Assembly: GCF_014284235.1 (NCBI RefSeq)
Contig: NZ_JACOGD010000002.1
Coordinates: 248,001-312,000 of the forward strand
Reading direction: 5' to 3'
DNA from: Cognatundibacterium curvum
GTDB taxonomy: Bacteria; Pseudomonadota; Gammaproteobacteria; Burkholderiales; Burkholderiaceae_D
DNA length: 64,000 nt
The first letter of the stretch is position 1, and the number at the start of each line of letters is the position of its first letter. The notes beneath the pieces were generated by a model. It had not been told where the DNA came from and did no database searches. It saw only the letters and a list, made by a program, of their open reading frames with translations. A program made the translations under genes and the position numbers. Below, piece after piece: positions 8,693 to 18,617 of this stretch.

Positions 8693-10840
8693 ATGGACAA
8701 TAAGTTGGATTTTGAAAGCCCCACCGATACCGGCGGGATACAGCTGCGCACACGACAGGCCTGGCTGGCTGACAGTGTGGAATTGCTGTCCTCTATGCGT
8801 TTTGCCATCAGTATTCTGGTGCTGATCGCAATCGGTGCGGTGATAGGTACGGTGCTCAAACAGAATGAGCCTATGCCGAACTATGTGAATCAGTTCGGTC
8901 CTTTCTGGTATGAGGTGCTGGATAAATTCGGTCTGTATTCGGTCTACTCCGCCTGGTGGTTTTTATTGATGGTTGGCTTGCTGGTGGTATCGACCAGCCT
9001 GTGTGTAATCCGTAATGCGCCCAAGATGCTGAAGGATATGCGCAGCTGGCGTGACAATGTACGCGAACAGTCACTGAGGAATTTCCATCACCGTGGTGAG
9101 TGGACTTCGGCGCAGCAGCCAGCTACGGTGCAGCAGCGCGCCCAGCAATTATTAGCCAGCCTCGGTTACCAGCAAAAGCTGGTCGCAAAAGACGGTGCCA
9201 CACTGATCGCCGCACGTCAGGGCGCCGCTAATAAATGGGGTTATATCCTCGCGCATTCGGCGATTGTTGTGATCGTACTGGGTGCGATGCTGGACTCCGA
9301 ATTACCTATCCGTTTGCAACGCTGGTTTGGCGGCAAAGTACCCTATGAAGGTGCCGGTATTATCGCCAACATTCCAGAACAACACCGCCTGCCATTGGGG
9401 AATCCCAGTTTCCGTGGTAATTCGCTGATTCCGGAAGGCAGCAGCAGCAATACCGCCATCATTACCCAGTCTAGCGGCGTGCTGATTCAGGATTTGCCTT
9501 TCACGCTGCAACTCAAAAAATTCCATATCGATTTTTACAGCAGTGGCATGCCTAAACTGTTCGCCAGCGATGTGATACTGACCGACCATGAAACCGGTAA
9601 AAAAACCGAAGCCACCATCAAGGTCAATCAGCCTTTAATTTACCAGGGTATTGCAGTTTATCAGTCCAGCTTTGAAGACGGTGGCAGCCGCCTGCAGGTA
9701 CAGACTTATGCGATGACGGGCGATAGCGCAACGGGTACTGGCCTGAAAGGTGAAGTCGGTGGCAGCACGCCGCTGACCGCCGCAGACCAGCAGCAATACA
9801 GCATAGAATGGACAGGATTCCGGCCGTTTAACGTAGAGAATATGGCGAAGAATGGCACGGATGTGCGTGCTGTTGATACGAATAAAAGCTTCAATGAACG
9901 GCTGAGTGCGGATCTGGGTAAGCAACTAGGTTCTGCTGCCAAAAACGTCAATACCAAAGAATTTAAAAACGTAGGCCCCAGCTTCCAGTACAAGCTGCGT
10001 GACCAGACTGGTCAGGCCAAAGAGTTCATGAATTACATGCAGCCCATGCTGATTGATGGCGATTACATGATACTGAGCGGGGTGCGCGAGTCGGCGGCCG
10101 ATGGCTTCCGTTTTCTGCGCATACCGGCGGATGACAATGACAGTGTGACGGAATGGATGCGTTTGCGCGCGGCCTTGCACAATAAGGCCTTGCGGGAAAA
10201 AGCCGCCGATCGCTTTGCGGCTGGCGCCTTACCGGCGAGCATGGCCAATTCTGGCGATATGCGCCAGCAGATCCAGGCTTCAGCGGCCAACAGCCTGGCG
10301 ATTTTTGCAGGGAATGGCCAGGATGCCGGTTTTGTCGCGATCTCGCGCTATCTGGAACAAAAAATACCGGCGGCTGATCAGGCCAAGGCAGCAGACGTGA
10401 TGATTAAGATACTCAATGGCAGCTTATGGAATTTGTGGATGCTGGCCAGGGAGCAGGACGGTTTGCCCGCATTGGAAATGACAGACAAGCATGCGCGCTT
10501 CCTGCAACTGGCGACCACCGCCTTGTCGGATGCAGCCTTTTATCACGCGCCTGTGTATTTGCAATTGCGTGGGTTTGAAGAGGTGAAGGCATCGGTATTA
10601 CAAATTACCCGTTCACCCGGTAAGAATGTGGTGTATTTTGGTTGCCTGTTGCTGGTACTCGGTGTTTTTGCCATGTTTTACATCCGTGAGCGCCGCCTGT
10701 GGATTTGGCTCAAAGCGGATGGGCAGGGATCACATATACTGATGGCCATGAGTTCACAACGTAAGACCCTGGATTTTGAAAAGGAATTTGCCCAGCTCAG
10801 TCAGGGACTGGCGGCAATCGCACAGGAAGCCAAACCGTGA
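8693..10840 (+). CDS. resB: Cytochrome c biogenesis protein ResB/Ccs1 (system II)
   Basis: Half of the system II haem-delivery and ligation complex that attaches haem to apocytochrome c in the periplasm. The 715-residue protein has three N-terminal membrane segments (near SSMRFAISILVLIAIGAVIG, SAWWFLLMVGLLVVSTSL and YILAHSAIVVIVLGAML), a large periplasmic domain of roughly 400 residues, and a final membrane segment VVYFGCLLLVLGVFAMFYI. This is the standard ResB plan. The ATG at 8693 follows GGAACAGT. The partner CcsA-type gene lies 86 bases downstream, likely in the same transcript. Confidence 0.94.
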   Translation: MDNKLDFESPTDTGGIQLRTRQAWLADSVELLSSMRFAISILVLIAIGAVIGTVLKQNEPMPNYVNQFGPFWYEVLDKFGLYSVYSAWWFLLMVGLLVVSTSLCVIRNAPKMLKDMRSWRDNVREQSLRNFHHRGEWTSAQQPATVQQRAQQLLASLGYQQKLVAKDGATLIAARQGAANKWGYILAHSAIVVIVLGAMLDSELPIRLQRWFGGKVPYEGAGIIANIPEQHRLPLGNPSFRGNSLIPEGSSSNTAIITQSSGVLIQDLPFTLQLKKFHIDFYSSGMPKLFASDVILTDHETGKKTEATIKVNQPLIYQGIAVYQSSFEDGGSRLQVQTYAMTGDSATGTGLKGEVGGSTPLTAADQQQYSIEWTGFRPFNVENMAKNGTDVRAVDTNKSFNERLSADLGKQLGSAAKNVNTKEFKNVGPSFQYKLRDQTGQAKEFMNYMQPMLIDGDYMILSGVRESAADGFRFLRIPADDNDSVTEWMRLRAALHNKALREKAADRFAAGALPASMANSGDMRQQIQASAANSLAIFAGNGQDAGFVAISRYLEQKIPAADQAKAADVMIKILNGSLWNLWMLAREQDGLPALEMTDKHARFLQLATTALSDAAFYHAPVYLQLRGFEEVKASVLQITRSPGKNVVYFGCLLLVLGVFAMFYIRERRLWIWLKADGQGSHILMAMSSQRKTLDFEKEFAQLSQGLAAIAQEAKP

Positions 10841-10926
10841 GTGCGGGTGCACAAACGTACTGAACACACAGGACACAGATTATTTACACTGAAGCGTATT
10901 TTCGCTTCAGGCCGGAGGCAAAGAAA

Positions 10927-12075
10927 ATGATGGAAATGACACAGAATTATCAGGTGCAGCAGAGCTTTTTCAAGCGCCTGAGCATCGTCGACTGGGCGTA
11001 TGCAGCAGCCTTGTGCGCAGCATCGCTGTTTGCTTTGTCGCGTTTCGGGTCCTTTATGGATATCTACGAAAAAGCGATATTGCTGCTGGCAGCGCCGACT
11101 TTCGCCTGGCTGGGCTGGCGCTGGAAACCGGTGCGGCCGCTGATGCTGATACTGGCATTGCTGAGTTTGTCAGCAGTCAGCCTGTATGCGGGCAATCTGG
11201 AGCTGGCGAATCAAAAATTTTTCCTCAAATATCTGCTGTCCAGCCAGTCTGCGATACTGTGGATGAGTACGCTGTTTTTTCTGGCCACCCTGTTTTACTG
11301 GGGCGGGCTGATACTGCGTTCAGATTTCGGTTCCTCGGTAGGCTCGATACTGTGCTGGGCCGCCGTGGTGATGGGCTTTACCGGCATGCTGGTGCGCTGG
11401 TATGAGTCCTACCTGGTCGGTGCCGATATCGGCCATATACCGGTATCGAATCTGTACGAAGTATTCGTGTTGTTTGCATTGATCACGGCTTTGTTCTACC
11501 TCTACTATGAGCAACAATACGCGACGCGTGCGCTCGGTGCTTTTGTGCTGCTGGTGATTTCCGCTGCCGTCGGTTTTCTGCTGTGGTATTCGGTCAGTCG
11601 TGATGCGGCAGAAATCCAGCCGCTGGTCCCTGCGCTGCAAAGCTGGTGGATGAAAATTCATGTACCTGCCAACTTCATCGGTTACGGCACCTTTGCGCTG
11701 GCAGCTATGGTGGCGGTCGCCTATTTGTTAAAGTCCAAAGGCTGGCTGGCAGACCGTTTGCCCGCGCTGGAATTGTTGGATGATGTGATGTACAAGGCGA
11801 TCGCGGTTGGCTTTGCCTTTTTCACCATTGCCACTATTCTCGGCGCTTTATGGGCCGCAGAAGCATGGGGCGGCTATTGGTCCTGGGACCCGAAAGAAAC
11901 CTGGGCACTGATCGTCTGGCTGAATTATGCCGCCTGGCTGCATATGCGCCTGATGAAGGGCTTGCGCGGTCAGGTTGCTGCCTGGTGGGCCTTACTGGGT
12001 CTGCTGATCACCAGCTTTGCTTTCCTGGGCGTGAACATGTTCCTGTCCGGCTTGCATTCCTACGGCACGCTCTGA
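10927..12075 (+). CDS. ccsB: Cytochrome c biogenesis protein CcsA/ResC type (system II haem handler)
   Basis: Second half of the system II cytochrome c synthetase, moving haem to the periplasmic face. The 382-residue polytopic protein carries the WWD haem-binding motif in WGGYWSWDPKETWALIVWL near the C-terminus, with conserved histidines in flanking segments (for example the H in LHMRLM and in FLSGLHSYG). The start has GGAGG at 9-base spacing. It follows resB and ends at a strong terminator. Names differ between databases (CcsA, ResC, CcsB); the role is the same. Confidence 0.94.
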   Translation: MMEMTQNYQVQQSFFKRLSIVDWAYAAALCAASLFALSRFGSFMDIYEKAILLLAAPTFAWLGWRWKPVRPLMLILALLSLSAVSLYAGNLELANQKFFLKYLLSSQSAILWMSTLFFLATLFYWGGLILRSDFGSSVGSILCWAAVVMGFTGMLVRWYESYLVGADIGHIPVSNLYEVFVLFALITALFYLYYEQQYATRALGAFVLLVISAAVGFLLWYSVSRDAAEIQPLVPALQSWWMKIHVPANFIGYGTFALAAMVAVAYLLKSKGWLADRLPALELLDDVMYKAIAVGFAFFTIATILGALWAAEAWGGYWSWDPKETWALIVWLNYAAWLHMRLMKGLRGQVAAWWALLGLLITSFAFLGVNMFLSGLHSYGTL

Positions 12076-12108
12076 TGGAGGCAAGACACTGAGTCTTTAC
12101 CTCGTAGT

Positions 12109-12136
12109 AAAAAGCCATGCATTTGCATGGCTTTTT
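12109..12136 (+). terminator. Rho-independent terminator of the resB–ccsB unit
   Basis: AAAAAGCCATGC (12109–12120) pairs with GCATGGCTTTTT (12125–12136) around a 4-base loop, with the T run in the 3' arm. Confidence 0.92.
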
Positions 12137-12354
12137 TATTTGGGCTGAGGCCAAACAGCGTCTGGCCAGATGGAGTTCGTCCACCAGATACTTAGCTTTC
12201 TTGCGCTTCGTTTGCTCCATTTTGTAAGGTTCTGCGAAAATTTCCGACTCATGAGAGACTAGCGCCTTCGCTGCACGGGATCTGACTCAAAAACTACTGC
12301 AGCAGCAGCTGGCGTTAAGCACAGCTTATCCATCTACGCTCACAGGAGTGAATC

Positions 12355-13335
12355 ATGATCATACGACACGCGGGCTATGGCCTGGACCAGCCTTATCCTT
12401 CAGAAATCACGCCACGTGCCGTGTTTGAGGAGCGGCGTCAGTTTATCCGCCAGCTGGCGCTGGGCTCCGTGGCTGGCAGCGCTTTGTGGGAAATGGCGAA
12501 CCGGGAGGCGCATGCACAAACCGCGTCTGCACAGAAGCTGGTCGCCAGCCCGAATCCGGCCTATGCGATACTGGATAAAAAGACTTCGCAGAAAGATGCG
12601 ACCACCTACAATAATTTTTACGAATTCGGTACCGATAAATCTGAGCCTGCGATCATGGCAGGCAGCCTGAAGACACGGCCCTGGACGGTCAGCATAGAAG
12701 GTGAAGTCAAGAAGCCCTTTGTGCTCGATATCGACAGCCTGCTTAAGCTGGCGACGCTGGAAGAGCGTATTTACCGTTTCCGATGCGTGGAAGGCTGGTC
12801 GATGGTAGTGCCGTGGATAGGGTATTCACTGTCGCATCTGATCAAAAAAGCCGAACCTACCGGCAATGCCAAGTACATAGAATTCGTGACCCTGGATGAT
12901 AAAAAACAGATGCCCGGTGTGCGTTCGCCGGTACTGGACTGGCCTTATACCGAGGGCTTGCGGCTGGATGAAGCAGCGCATCCGCTGGCGCTGCTGACCT
13001 TTGGCATGTATGGCGAGGTGTTACCGAATCAGAATGGTGCGCCGGTGCGTATGGTACTGCCGTGGAAGTATGGCTTTAAGTCCGTCAAATCTATCGTCAA
13101 AATCCGCTTTACCAAAGAGCAGCCAGCCACTGCCTGGAATAAAACAGCGCCGCGCGAATATGGCTTTTATTCAAATGTGAATCCCGAGGTCGATCACCCG
13201 CGCTGGTCGCAGGCGTCTGAACGCCGCATCGGTGAAGATGGTTTGTTTGCGCGCAAACGTAAGACTCTGATGTTCAATGGTTATCCTGAAGTGGCATCTT
13301 TGTATGCCGGGATGGATCTGAAAAAATTCTATTGA
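12355..13335 (+). CDS. msrP: MsrP, periplasmic methionine sulfoxide reductase catalytic subunit
   Basis: Molybdopterin enzyme that repairs oxidised methionines in periplasmic proteins. The 326-residue precursor has a twin-arginine signal ([12 protein letters not shown], Arg27–Arg28) for folded export. The molybdenum-ligating cysteine is Cys144 in [15 protein letters not shown], the hallmark of the YedY/MsrP branch of the sulfite oxidase fold. An AGGAG site precedes the ATG. The membrane haem partner msrQ follows 42 bases later, which makes the assignment firm. Confidence 0.96.
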   Translation: MIIRHAGYGLDQPYPSEITPRAVFEERRQFIRQLALGSVAGSALWEMANREAHAQTASAQKLVASPNPAYAILDKKTSQKDATTYNNFYEFGTDKSEPAIMAGSLKTRPWTVSIEGEVKKPFVLDIDSLLKLATLEERIYRFRCVEGWSMVVPWIGYSLSHLIKKAEPTGNAKYIEFVTLDDKKQMPGVRSPVLDWPYTEGLRLDEAAHPLALLTFGMYGEVLPNQNGAPVRMVLPWKYGFKSVKSIVKIRFTKEQPATAWNKTAPREYGFYSNVNPEVDHPRWSQASERRIGEDGLFARKRKTLMFNGYPEVASLYAGMDLKKFY

Positions 13336-13377
13336 CCCCAGGCTGCTGCCACCCTCGCTGAAGCACAATCGCCGACT

Positions 13378-13998
13378 ATGAATCTGACTGCACCGCAATT
13401 AAGCCGCTTAAAAGTAGTGGTGTTTCTGGCTGCCTTAATCCCATTGGGTCACATGCTGAGTGGCATCCTGATGGAGCGACTAGGCGCTAATCCGCTGGAA
13501 TATCTGACCCGTTACAGCGGCGACTGGGCCTTGTATTTTCTGATGATGACACTCGCGGTCACGCCGCTACGTAAATTGCTGCAACAGCCGTGGTTATTGC
13601 GTTTCAGGCGCATGCTGGGCCTGTACACGTTTTTCTATGCGGCCCTGCATTTCCTGATGTTCTTTTGGTTCGATCATTTTTTCGATTTGCAGGAGATGTG
13701 GGCGGATGTACTCAAACGTCCGTTTATTGCAGTCGGGCTGATGGCGTTTTGTGCTTTGCTGCCGCTAGCTGTGACCAGCCACAACGGCATGATCAGGCGC
13801 ATGGGTGGCAAAGCCTGGCAACGCCTGCATCAGTTGATTTATGTGATTGCGCCTCTGGCCGTGCTGCATTACTACTGGATGAAAGCCGGTAAGCATGACC
13901 TGACCCGGCCTTATTTGTTCGCGTCGTTGGTAGCAGCCTTGCTGCTGTACCGGGTCGTCGTCAAATGGCGTGAACGCGCTGAACGTCGCCCTGTCTGA
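13378..13998 (+). CDS. msrQ: MsrQ, haem-binding membrane subunit of the MsrPQ system
   Basis: Inner-membrane b-type haem protein that passes electrons from the quinone pool or flavin reductase to MsrP. The 206-residue protein has five to six membrane helices (ferric reductase-like fold), with histidines placed in helices (FYAALHFLMFFWF, VTSHNGMIRR, QRLHQLIYVIAPLAVLHYYW) as expected for haem ligation. It ends 11 bases before the convergent outer-membrane gene, with no separate terminator between. Confidence 0.95.
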   Translation: MNLTAPQLSRLKVVVFLAALIPLGHMLSGILMERLGANPLEYLTRYSGDWALYFLMMTLAVTPLRKLLQQPWLLRFRRMLGLYTFFYAALHFLMFFWFDHFFDLQEMWADVLKRPFIAVGLMAFCALLPLAVTSHNGMIRRMGGKAWQRLHQLIYVIAPLAVLHYYWMKAGKHDLTRPYLFASLVAALLLYRVVVKWRERAERRPV

Positions 13999-14009
13999 TG
14001 GTGTAAGGA

Positions 14010-14765
14010 TCAGTAGCGCCAGGCCAGGCCTATTCCCAACTGATGGCTGCGGCTGGTCTGCGTTTGTTTCCATTGCAGGCCAGCATCGATATCCAGATTA
14101 GGGGTGCAGGCATAGATCAGGCCTACAGTCTGATAACGCTGCCAGCGTTTTTCCTGGCGTGATTCCGGCGAAATCAGACCGAGATCCAATACGGCCTGCC
14201 AGCCTGGGCGGAACTCATACAAGGCCGCACCCGATAGCCGCCACACAGTCGTGTGCTGAGCGCTGCTGGCTTGCTCGTCGCGATAATGGTGCCAGTTCAT
14301 GTAGACGTTGCTGTGTACCGTCAGCTGATCCTGATGATAGCTGTGTATCAGTGTTGTGCTGAGCTGATAGGCATTGTCGCTCAAGCCTTTACGCTCAGCC
14401 CCGCTGGGGATAAAGGCTTCCAGCTTAACGCCATAGCTGTGCTGCGCATTCTGAGCAAACAGATATTTGACACCTGCTGAGGCATCGGCCACACCGGCGA
14501 ACTGATTCAGTCTGCCTGGCAGATTAAAAAACACATCGAGCTGGTCGCTGGCACCATAGGTGTAGGTCAGCGCACTGATTTGCTGATTCGCCTGAGCTGT
14601 CAGGTTGCTGCGGCGGGCATCCGTATTCAATTCCCATTGTTGTTTTCCCTGGGTTTGTACATTCGGATCTTCGGTCACCAGTGGGTGCGCAGCCCATGCG
14701 TGTGGGCTGAGGCAGGAAAGGGATGCGCTGAGCATCAGGATATGAGTAATTGTTGATTTTTGCAT
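14010..14765 (-). CDS. Outer-membrane beta-barrel protein (phenol-MetA-pathway-like family)
   Basis: A 251-residue protein with a signal peptide ending in HAWA/AHPL, then a series of amphipathic strands and a terminal aromatic (LAWRY), as in outer-membrane barrels. The opening LVTEDPNVQTQGKQQWELN resembles the transporter-like barrel family often labelled MetA-pathway of phenol degradation. The ATG at 14765 is preferred over a GTG at 14780. It stands alone and is divergent from the acyltransferase gene with only about 50 bases between starts. The cargo, if any, is unknown. Confidence 0.7.
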   Translation of the reverse strand: MQKSTITHILMLSASLSCLSPHAWAAHPLVTEDPNVQTQGKQQWELNTDARRSNLTAQANQQISALTYTYGASDQLDVFFNLPGRLNQFAGVADASAGVKYLFAQNAQHSYGVKLEAFIPSGAERKGLSDNAYQLSTTLIHSYHQDQLTVHSNVYMNWHHYRDEQASSAQHTTVWRLSGAALYEFRPGWQAVLDLGLISPESRQEKRWQRYQTVGLIYACTPNLDIDAGLQWKQTQTSRSHQLGIGLAWRY

Positions 14766-14816
14766 CGCTAAAAATTCCACGGCATAATGTGTTTGAAATT
14801 AGCCTACCAAATTTTT

Positions 14817-15434
14817 ATGACAAGCTATCTATTACAAGAAAAATCTTCGGAGACCCTGGTTCAGCGCAGCGCATTGCGCATTTTGCGCATCATAGGCTGG
14901 CAGGTCAGATATAAGCCACTGCCTGGCCCCAGAGGTGTGATCATCGTCTATCCCCATACGTCTAACTGGGATTTCCCTATCGGTATTCTGGCCAAACTCG
15001 CGATTGGCATGCCATTTCACTTTATCGCCAAGTCCTCCCTGTTTGAGGGGCTGACCGGTGCAACCTTAGGTAAAGTAGTGCGTGCGCTGGGCGGTGAACC
15101 GGTAGAACGCGGCAGTTCAACTGGCGCCATCGCACGCCTGGCGAAAACCATGCACAGCGCTGACTGGTACTGGATGGCGCTGGCACCGGAGGGAACGCGT
15201 AGTTTGCGGCCACACTGGCGCAGCGGGTTTTACCATATAGCGCTGGAAGCGAAAGTTCCTTTAGCTTGTGCGTATTTTGACTTCAAACGCAAAGAAGTCA
15301 GCCTGGTCGACTATCTGACACTCAGCGGTGAGCAGGAGGCAGATATGGCGCAAATTCGTCAGGTTTATCAGGGGGTACAGGGCTGTCGGCCACATCTTGC
15401 GGGCCCGATACAACTACGTCAGGATCAGCAGTAA
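14817..15434 (+). CDS. PlsC-type 1-acyl-glycerol-3-phosphate acyltransferase family protein
   Basis: Acyltransferase of the lysophosphatidate acyltransferase superfamily, acting at the inner membrane. The 205-residue product has the catalytic H-x4-D motif in YPHTSNWDFP, the GGEPVERGS block, and the EGTR motif in APEGTRSL, in correct order. The start at 14817 is preferred over an in-frame ATG at 14787. Small size and sequence resemble a stand-alone accessory family rather than the main PlsC. Its substrate could be phospholipid or another polyol. It is convergent with lptM. Confidence 0.82.
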   Translation: MTSYLLQEKSSETLVQRSALRILRIIGWQVRYKPLPGPRGVIIVYPHTSNWDFPIGILAKLAIGMPFHFIAKSSLFEGLTGATLGKVVRALGGEPVERGSSTGAIARLAKTMHSADWYWMALAPEGTRSLRPHWRSGFYHIALEAKVPLACAYFDFKRKEVSLVDYLTLSGEQEADMAQIRQVYQGVQGCRPHLAGPIQLRQDQQ

Positions 15435-15462
15435 GCGCGAATACTGTCGCTAAGTGAATTCT

Positions 15463-15612
15463 TCAGTTTGTTTTTTGCGCGTTGTCCGGATTGGTGCTGA
15501 GCGGCTTGCTTTGTGCCTTTTCCGTCACTTTTTCCGGCATCGTCAATGGTCCCTTTTGTCCGCAGGCAGTCATCAGGCAAATCAACAGCAGGGATGAAAT
15601 CAGGGTACGCAT
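15463..15612 (-). CDS. lptM: LptM (YifL) LPS-assembly-associated lipoprotein
   Basis: A 49-residue lipoprotein precursor, easily missed because of its length. It starts MRTLISSLLLICLMTACGQ: a signal sequence ending in the lipobox LMTAC. The mature part begins CGQKGPL, the near-invariant signature of LptM, which in E. coli binds the LptDE translocon and helps its disulfide maturation. The rest is a short, polar tail. It is divergent from cyaY with 63 bases between starts, the usual arrangement. Unusually, lysA, which normally follows it, is not there. Confidence 0.92.
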   Translation of the reverse strand: MRTLISSLLLICLMTACGQKGPLTMPEKVTEKAQSKPLSTNPDNAQKTN

Positions 15613-15675
15613 CTTGGTTTACCTTAACACCGTATAAAATGGCGTTTTCAAAGATTTAAACCACGGGAGTGTACC

Positions 15676-15987
15676 ATGACTGAAACCGAATTCCTCGATT
15701 TGGCTGAAACTTGCCTCAAGCAAGTGGAAGAGATGTTCGAGCAGGCTTTCGAAGACGATTTGTACGATGTAGAGTGCGCACGCAGTGGCAATGTACTCAC
15801 GATAGAGTTCGTGCAGAACGGCTCAAAAATGATCGTCAACAGTCAGGCGCCAATGCAGGAAATGTGGCTGGCTGCGCGTAGCGGTGGCTTCCATTATAAA
15901 TACGATGGCCAGCACTGGCTCAATACACGCGATGGTTCAGAATTGTTTGCGACCTTGTCCCGGCTGGCGCTGGAACAAGGCGCTTAA
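15676..15987 (+). CDS. cyaY: CyaY, bacterial frataxin
   Basis: Iron-binding regulator of iron–sulfur cluster assembly by IscS/IscU in the cytoplasm. The 103-residue protein has the acidic first helix (ETEFLDLAETCLKQVEEMFE), the strand region NVLTIEFVQNGSKMIVNSQAPMQEMWLAARSGGFHY typical of frataxin, and WLNTRDGSELFATL near the end. Length is normal. A clear ribosome site (CGGGAG) precedes the ATG. It is divergent from lptM and convergent with mrcA. Confidence 0.96.
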   Translation: MTETEFLDLAETCLKQVEEMFEQAFEDDLYDVECARSGNVLTIEFVQNGSKMIVNSQAPMQEMWLAARSGGFHYKYDGQHWLNTRDGSELFATLSRLALEQGA

Positions 15988-15993
15988 GCCGGC

Positions 15994-18306
15994 TTACTCT
16001 TCGATGACTTTGGCCGGTGCAGATAAATCTGTCACCCCGGTACCCGGTGGATTTTCTGCATAGTAGAAATCTCCGTTGACCGAAATAATTCCATTTGGAA
16101 TAGGGCGCTCTTCGATAGGAATATCTTTGAGCGCCTTTTGCATATAACCTATCCAGATCGGCAAGGCCAGTCCGCCACCGGTTTCTTTATTACCCAGATT
16201 CTTAGGCTGGTCGAAACCTATCCAGGCGATTCCCACCAGTTTAGACTGATACCCTGCAAACCAGGCATCGACCGAGTCATTAGTGGTACCGGTTTTACCG
16301 GCCAGGTCCGTCCGTTTCAAAGACATGGCCTTGGTTGCCGTTCCGAAGCGAACGACATCTTTCATCATGCTGTCCATCAGGAAGGCATTGCGCTCATCAA
16401 TCACCCGGTTATTTTCATCACCGGCTTTTTCCGGTGCCGCCTGCACCAACACTTTGCCATTGGTATCGGTGATTTTAGAAATCAGATAGGGATTGATTTT
16501 GTAGCCGCCATTGGCAAAAACGGCATAGCCAGCCGCCATTTGCAAAGGCGTGACCGCACCTGCGCCTAAGGCCAGAGTCAGATAAGGTGGGTTTTTCTCG
16601 GGGATGAAGCCAAAGCGATTGGTATATTCCTGGCCATACTTGGCACCGATGCGGTGCAGGATACGGATAGAAATCATATTTTTCGATTTGGTCAACCCTT
16701 TACGCATGGTCATAGGACCTTCGTATTTGCCATCATAGTTTTTTGGCTCCCAGGCCTGACCACCGGTCTGACCGGCATCGAAGCTCAGCGGCTCATCATT
16801 GATGATGGTGGCCGGGGACAGACCTTTTTCCAGCGAGGCAGAATAAATAAATGGTTTGAACGAAGAACCAGGCTGGCGCCAGGCTTGTGTCACATGATTG
16901 AATTTATTCAGGTTGTAATCGAAACCACCGACCAGGGCTTTAATCGAGCCATCCACGGTACTTGCTGCGACAAAAGCTGACTGTACTTCAGGCATTTGGG
17001 TGATGACCCAGTTTTTGCCTTCTTGCATAACGCGTATCACAGCGCCGCGCTGTATGCGCTTGTTAGCAGGTGCTTTCACAGACAAACCACTGGCTGCAAA
17101 ACTCAGACCGGCTTCTTCGATGCGAATTTCTTCACCAGTCGCCAATACGGCTCTTACTTGCTTGGGATTCACTTCAAGCACCATCGCCACCAGCAAATCA
17201 TCGCTGTTACTGTGATCGGCTAGTTCTTTTTCGATTGCTTCGTCAGCCGCTTCTTTGCCAGATGGGATACTGATGATGGCTTCCGGACCGCGATAACCAT
17301 GCCGTTTCTCATACTCCATTACACCACGGCGCAAGGAGAGATAGGCTGCGTCCTGATCGGCCTTGGTAATGGTGGTGTACACATTCAAACCGCGGGTATA
17401 AGTTTCTTCTTTAAATTGCTCATAAACCAACATGCGTGCCATTTCCGACACATATTCAGCATGCACGCCAAAATCGCTGCTGTCGGTCTTAGTGATCAGT
17501 TCTTCGTTGCGCGCCTGTTCAAATTCCGCATCATTTATGTAACCAAGTTGTTTCATCCGTTGCAAAATGTATTGCTGACGTACCGTTGCGCGCTTGGGAT
17601 TGGCGACCGGATTGTAGGCTGAAGGTGCTTTCGGCAAGCCTGCTAACATGGCTGCTTCGGCTACGCTGATATCTTTAAGTTGCTTGCCAAAATAAATCTG
17701 GGCAGCAGAAGAAAAGCCATACGCACGTTGGCCCAGATAGATCTGATTCATATAAATTTCCAGAATCTGGTCCTTGCTCAGATTCTGTTCTATCTTCCAG
17801 GCCAACAGAATTTCGTAAATTTTACGCTTGAAAGTTTGCTCGCTGGAAAGGAAAAAATTGCGTGCAACCTGTTGGGTAATGGTCGATGCGCCTTGCTTGG
17901 CGCCGCCGCTCAGATTGTGCAGCGTCGCCCTTGCAATACCTAGGTAATCGACACCACCATGCTCATAAAAGCGATCATCTTCTATCGCGAGTACCGCCTT
18001 CTTCATCACATCCGGTATTTCATTAAAACGCACGACATTGCGACGCTCTTCTCCGAACTCGCCGATCAGTACATGGTCTGCCGTGTAGATACGCAAAGGC
18101 ATTTTCGGGTTATAGCTGGTGATCGAATCCAGCTCAGGCAGATTGGGGTAGGCCATCGTCAGCGCAAAGCCTATCATTAACGCAACCGCGAGGATCAGTC
18201 CTGTGATGATGAGCAGGGTGTTGAGCAGTATCCGGCGCAGTAACCGCGGTTTGTCTGATGCTGTAACCATGGTTTTTTCCGGAGTTGTGTTTGTTTGAGC
18301 GGACAT
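15994..18306 (-). CDS. mrcA: Penicillin-binding protein 1A (bifunctional class A PBP)
   Basis: Peptidoglycan glycosyltransferase and transpeptidase anchored in the inner membrane. The 770-residue protein has a short cytoplasmic N-terminus and one membrane helix (near residues 25–50). The GT51 domain follows with EDDRFYEHGGVDYLG, the catalytic Glu region, and GGAKQGASTITQQVARNFFL. The C-terminal transpeptidase carries the SxxK motif in PGSSFKPF, SKN in LTKSKNMIS, and KTGTT. It is divergent from pilM, the arrangement common in beta- and gammaproteobacteria. Confidence 0.97.
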   Translation of the reverse strand: MSAQTNTTPEKTMVTASDKPRLLRRILLNTLLIITGLILAVALMIGFALTMAYPNLPELDSITSYNPKMPLRIYTADHVLIGEFGEERRNVVRFNEIPDVMKKAVLAIEDDRFYEHGGVDYLGIARATLHNLSGGAKQGASTITQQVARNFFLSSEQTFKRKIYEILLAWKIEQNLSKDQILEIYMNQIYLGQRAYGFSSAAQIYFGKQLKDISVAEAAMLAGLPKAPSAYNPVANPKRATVRQQYILQRMKQLGYINDAEFEQARNEELITKTDSSDFGVHAEYVSEMARMLVYEQFKEETYTRGLNVYTTITKADQDAAYLSLRRGVMEYEKRHGYRGPEAIISIPSGKEAADEAIEKELADHSNSDDLLVAMVLEVNPKQVRAVLATGEEIRIEEAGLSFAASGLSVKAPANKRIQRGAVIRVMQEGKNWVITQMPEVQSAFVAASTVDGSIKALVGGFDYNLNKFNHVTQAWRQPGSSFKPFIYSASLEKGLSPATIINDEPLSFDAGQTGGQAWEPKNYDGKYEGPMTMRKGLTKSKNMISIRILHRIGAKYGQEYTNRFGFIPEKNPPYLTLALGAGAVTPLQMAAGYAVFANGGYKINPYLISKITDTNGKVLVQAAPEKAGDENNRVIDERNAFLMDSMMKDVVRFGTATKAMSLKRTDLAGKTGTTNDSVDAWFAGYQSKLVGIAWIGFDQPKNLGNKETGGGLALPIWIGYMQKALKDIPIEERPIPNGIISVNGDFYYAENPPGTGVTDLSAPAKVIEE

Positions 18307-18617
18307 GAATTTTTACAGTAACGATTAGCAATTTGCATTATAACGTCTCGGCGCTGCTGTTCTCGTTTAGCTTTGATGCAGGATGTTTCTGTGAGTTAAG
18401 GAAAAACGTTCGTGGACAATTGGCAACGCAGCAGATGGCTGCTCTGAGGAAATTCTTTACCAATGCGGTCTATATTGCTAGCATTTCATGTAAGCTTGGA
18501 TAATTGTTTCGTAAATTGCGGTTTTTAAAGACTTTTTTCTACGCACTTTACATTTTTCAGGCGGTTTTGTTTCAATTTGTAAAAAACACACATCTACGTG
18601 TTTATGAGGGGATATTC
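18307..18617. promoter_or_regulatory. Divergent control region between mrcA and pilM
   Basis: No gene is seen. Minus strand: a perfect TATAAT (18337–18342) about 30 bases before the mrcA start, with a weak -35. Plus strand: TTGCTA (18475–18480), 18-base spacer, GATAAT (18499–18504), about 107 bases before the pilM start. These are consensus matches by eye. Confidence 0.45.
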
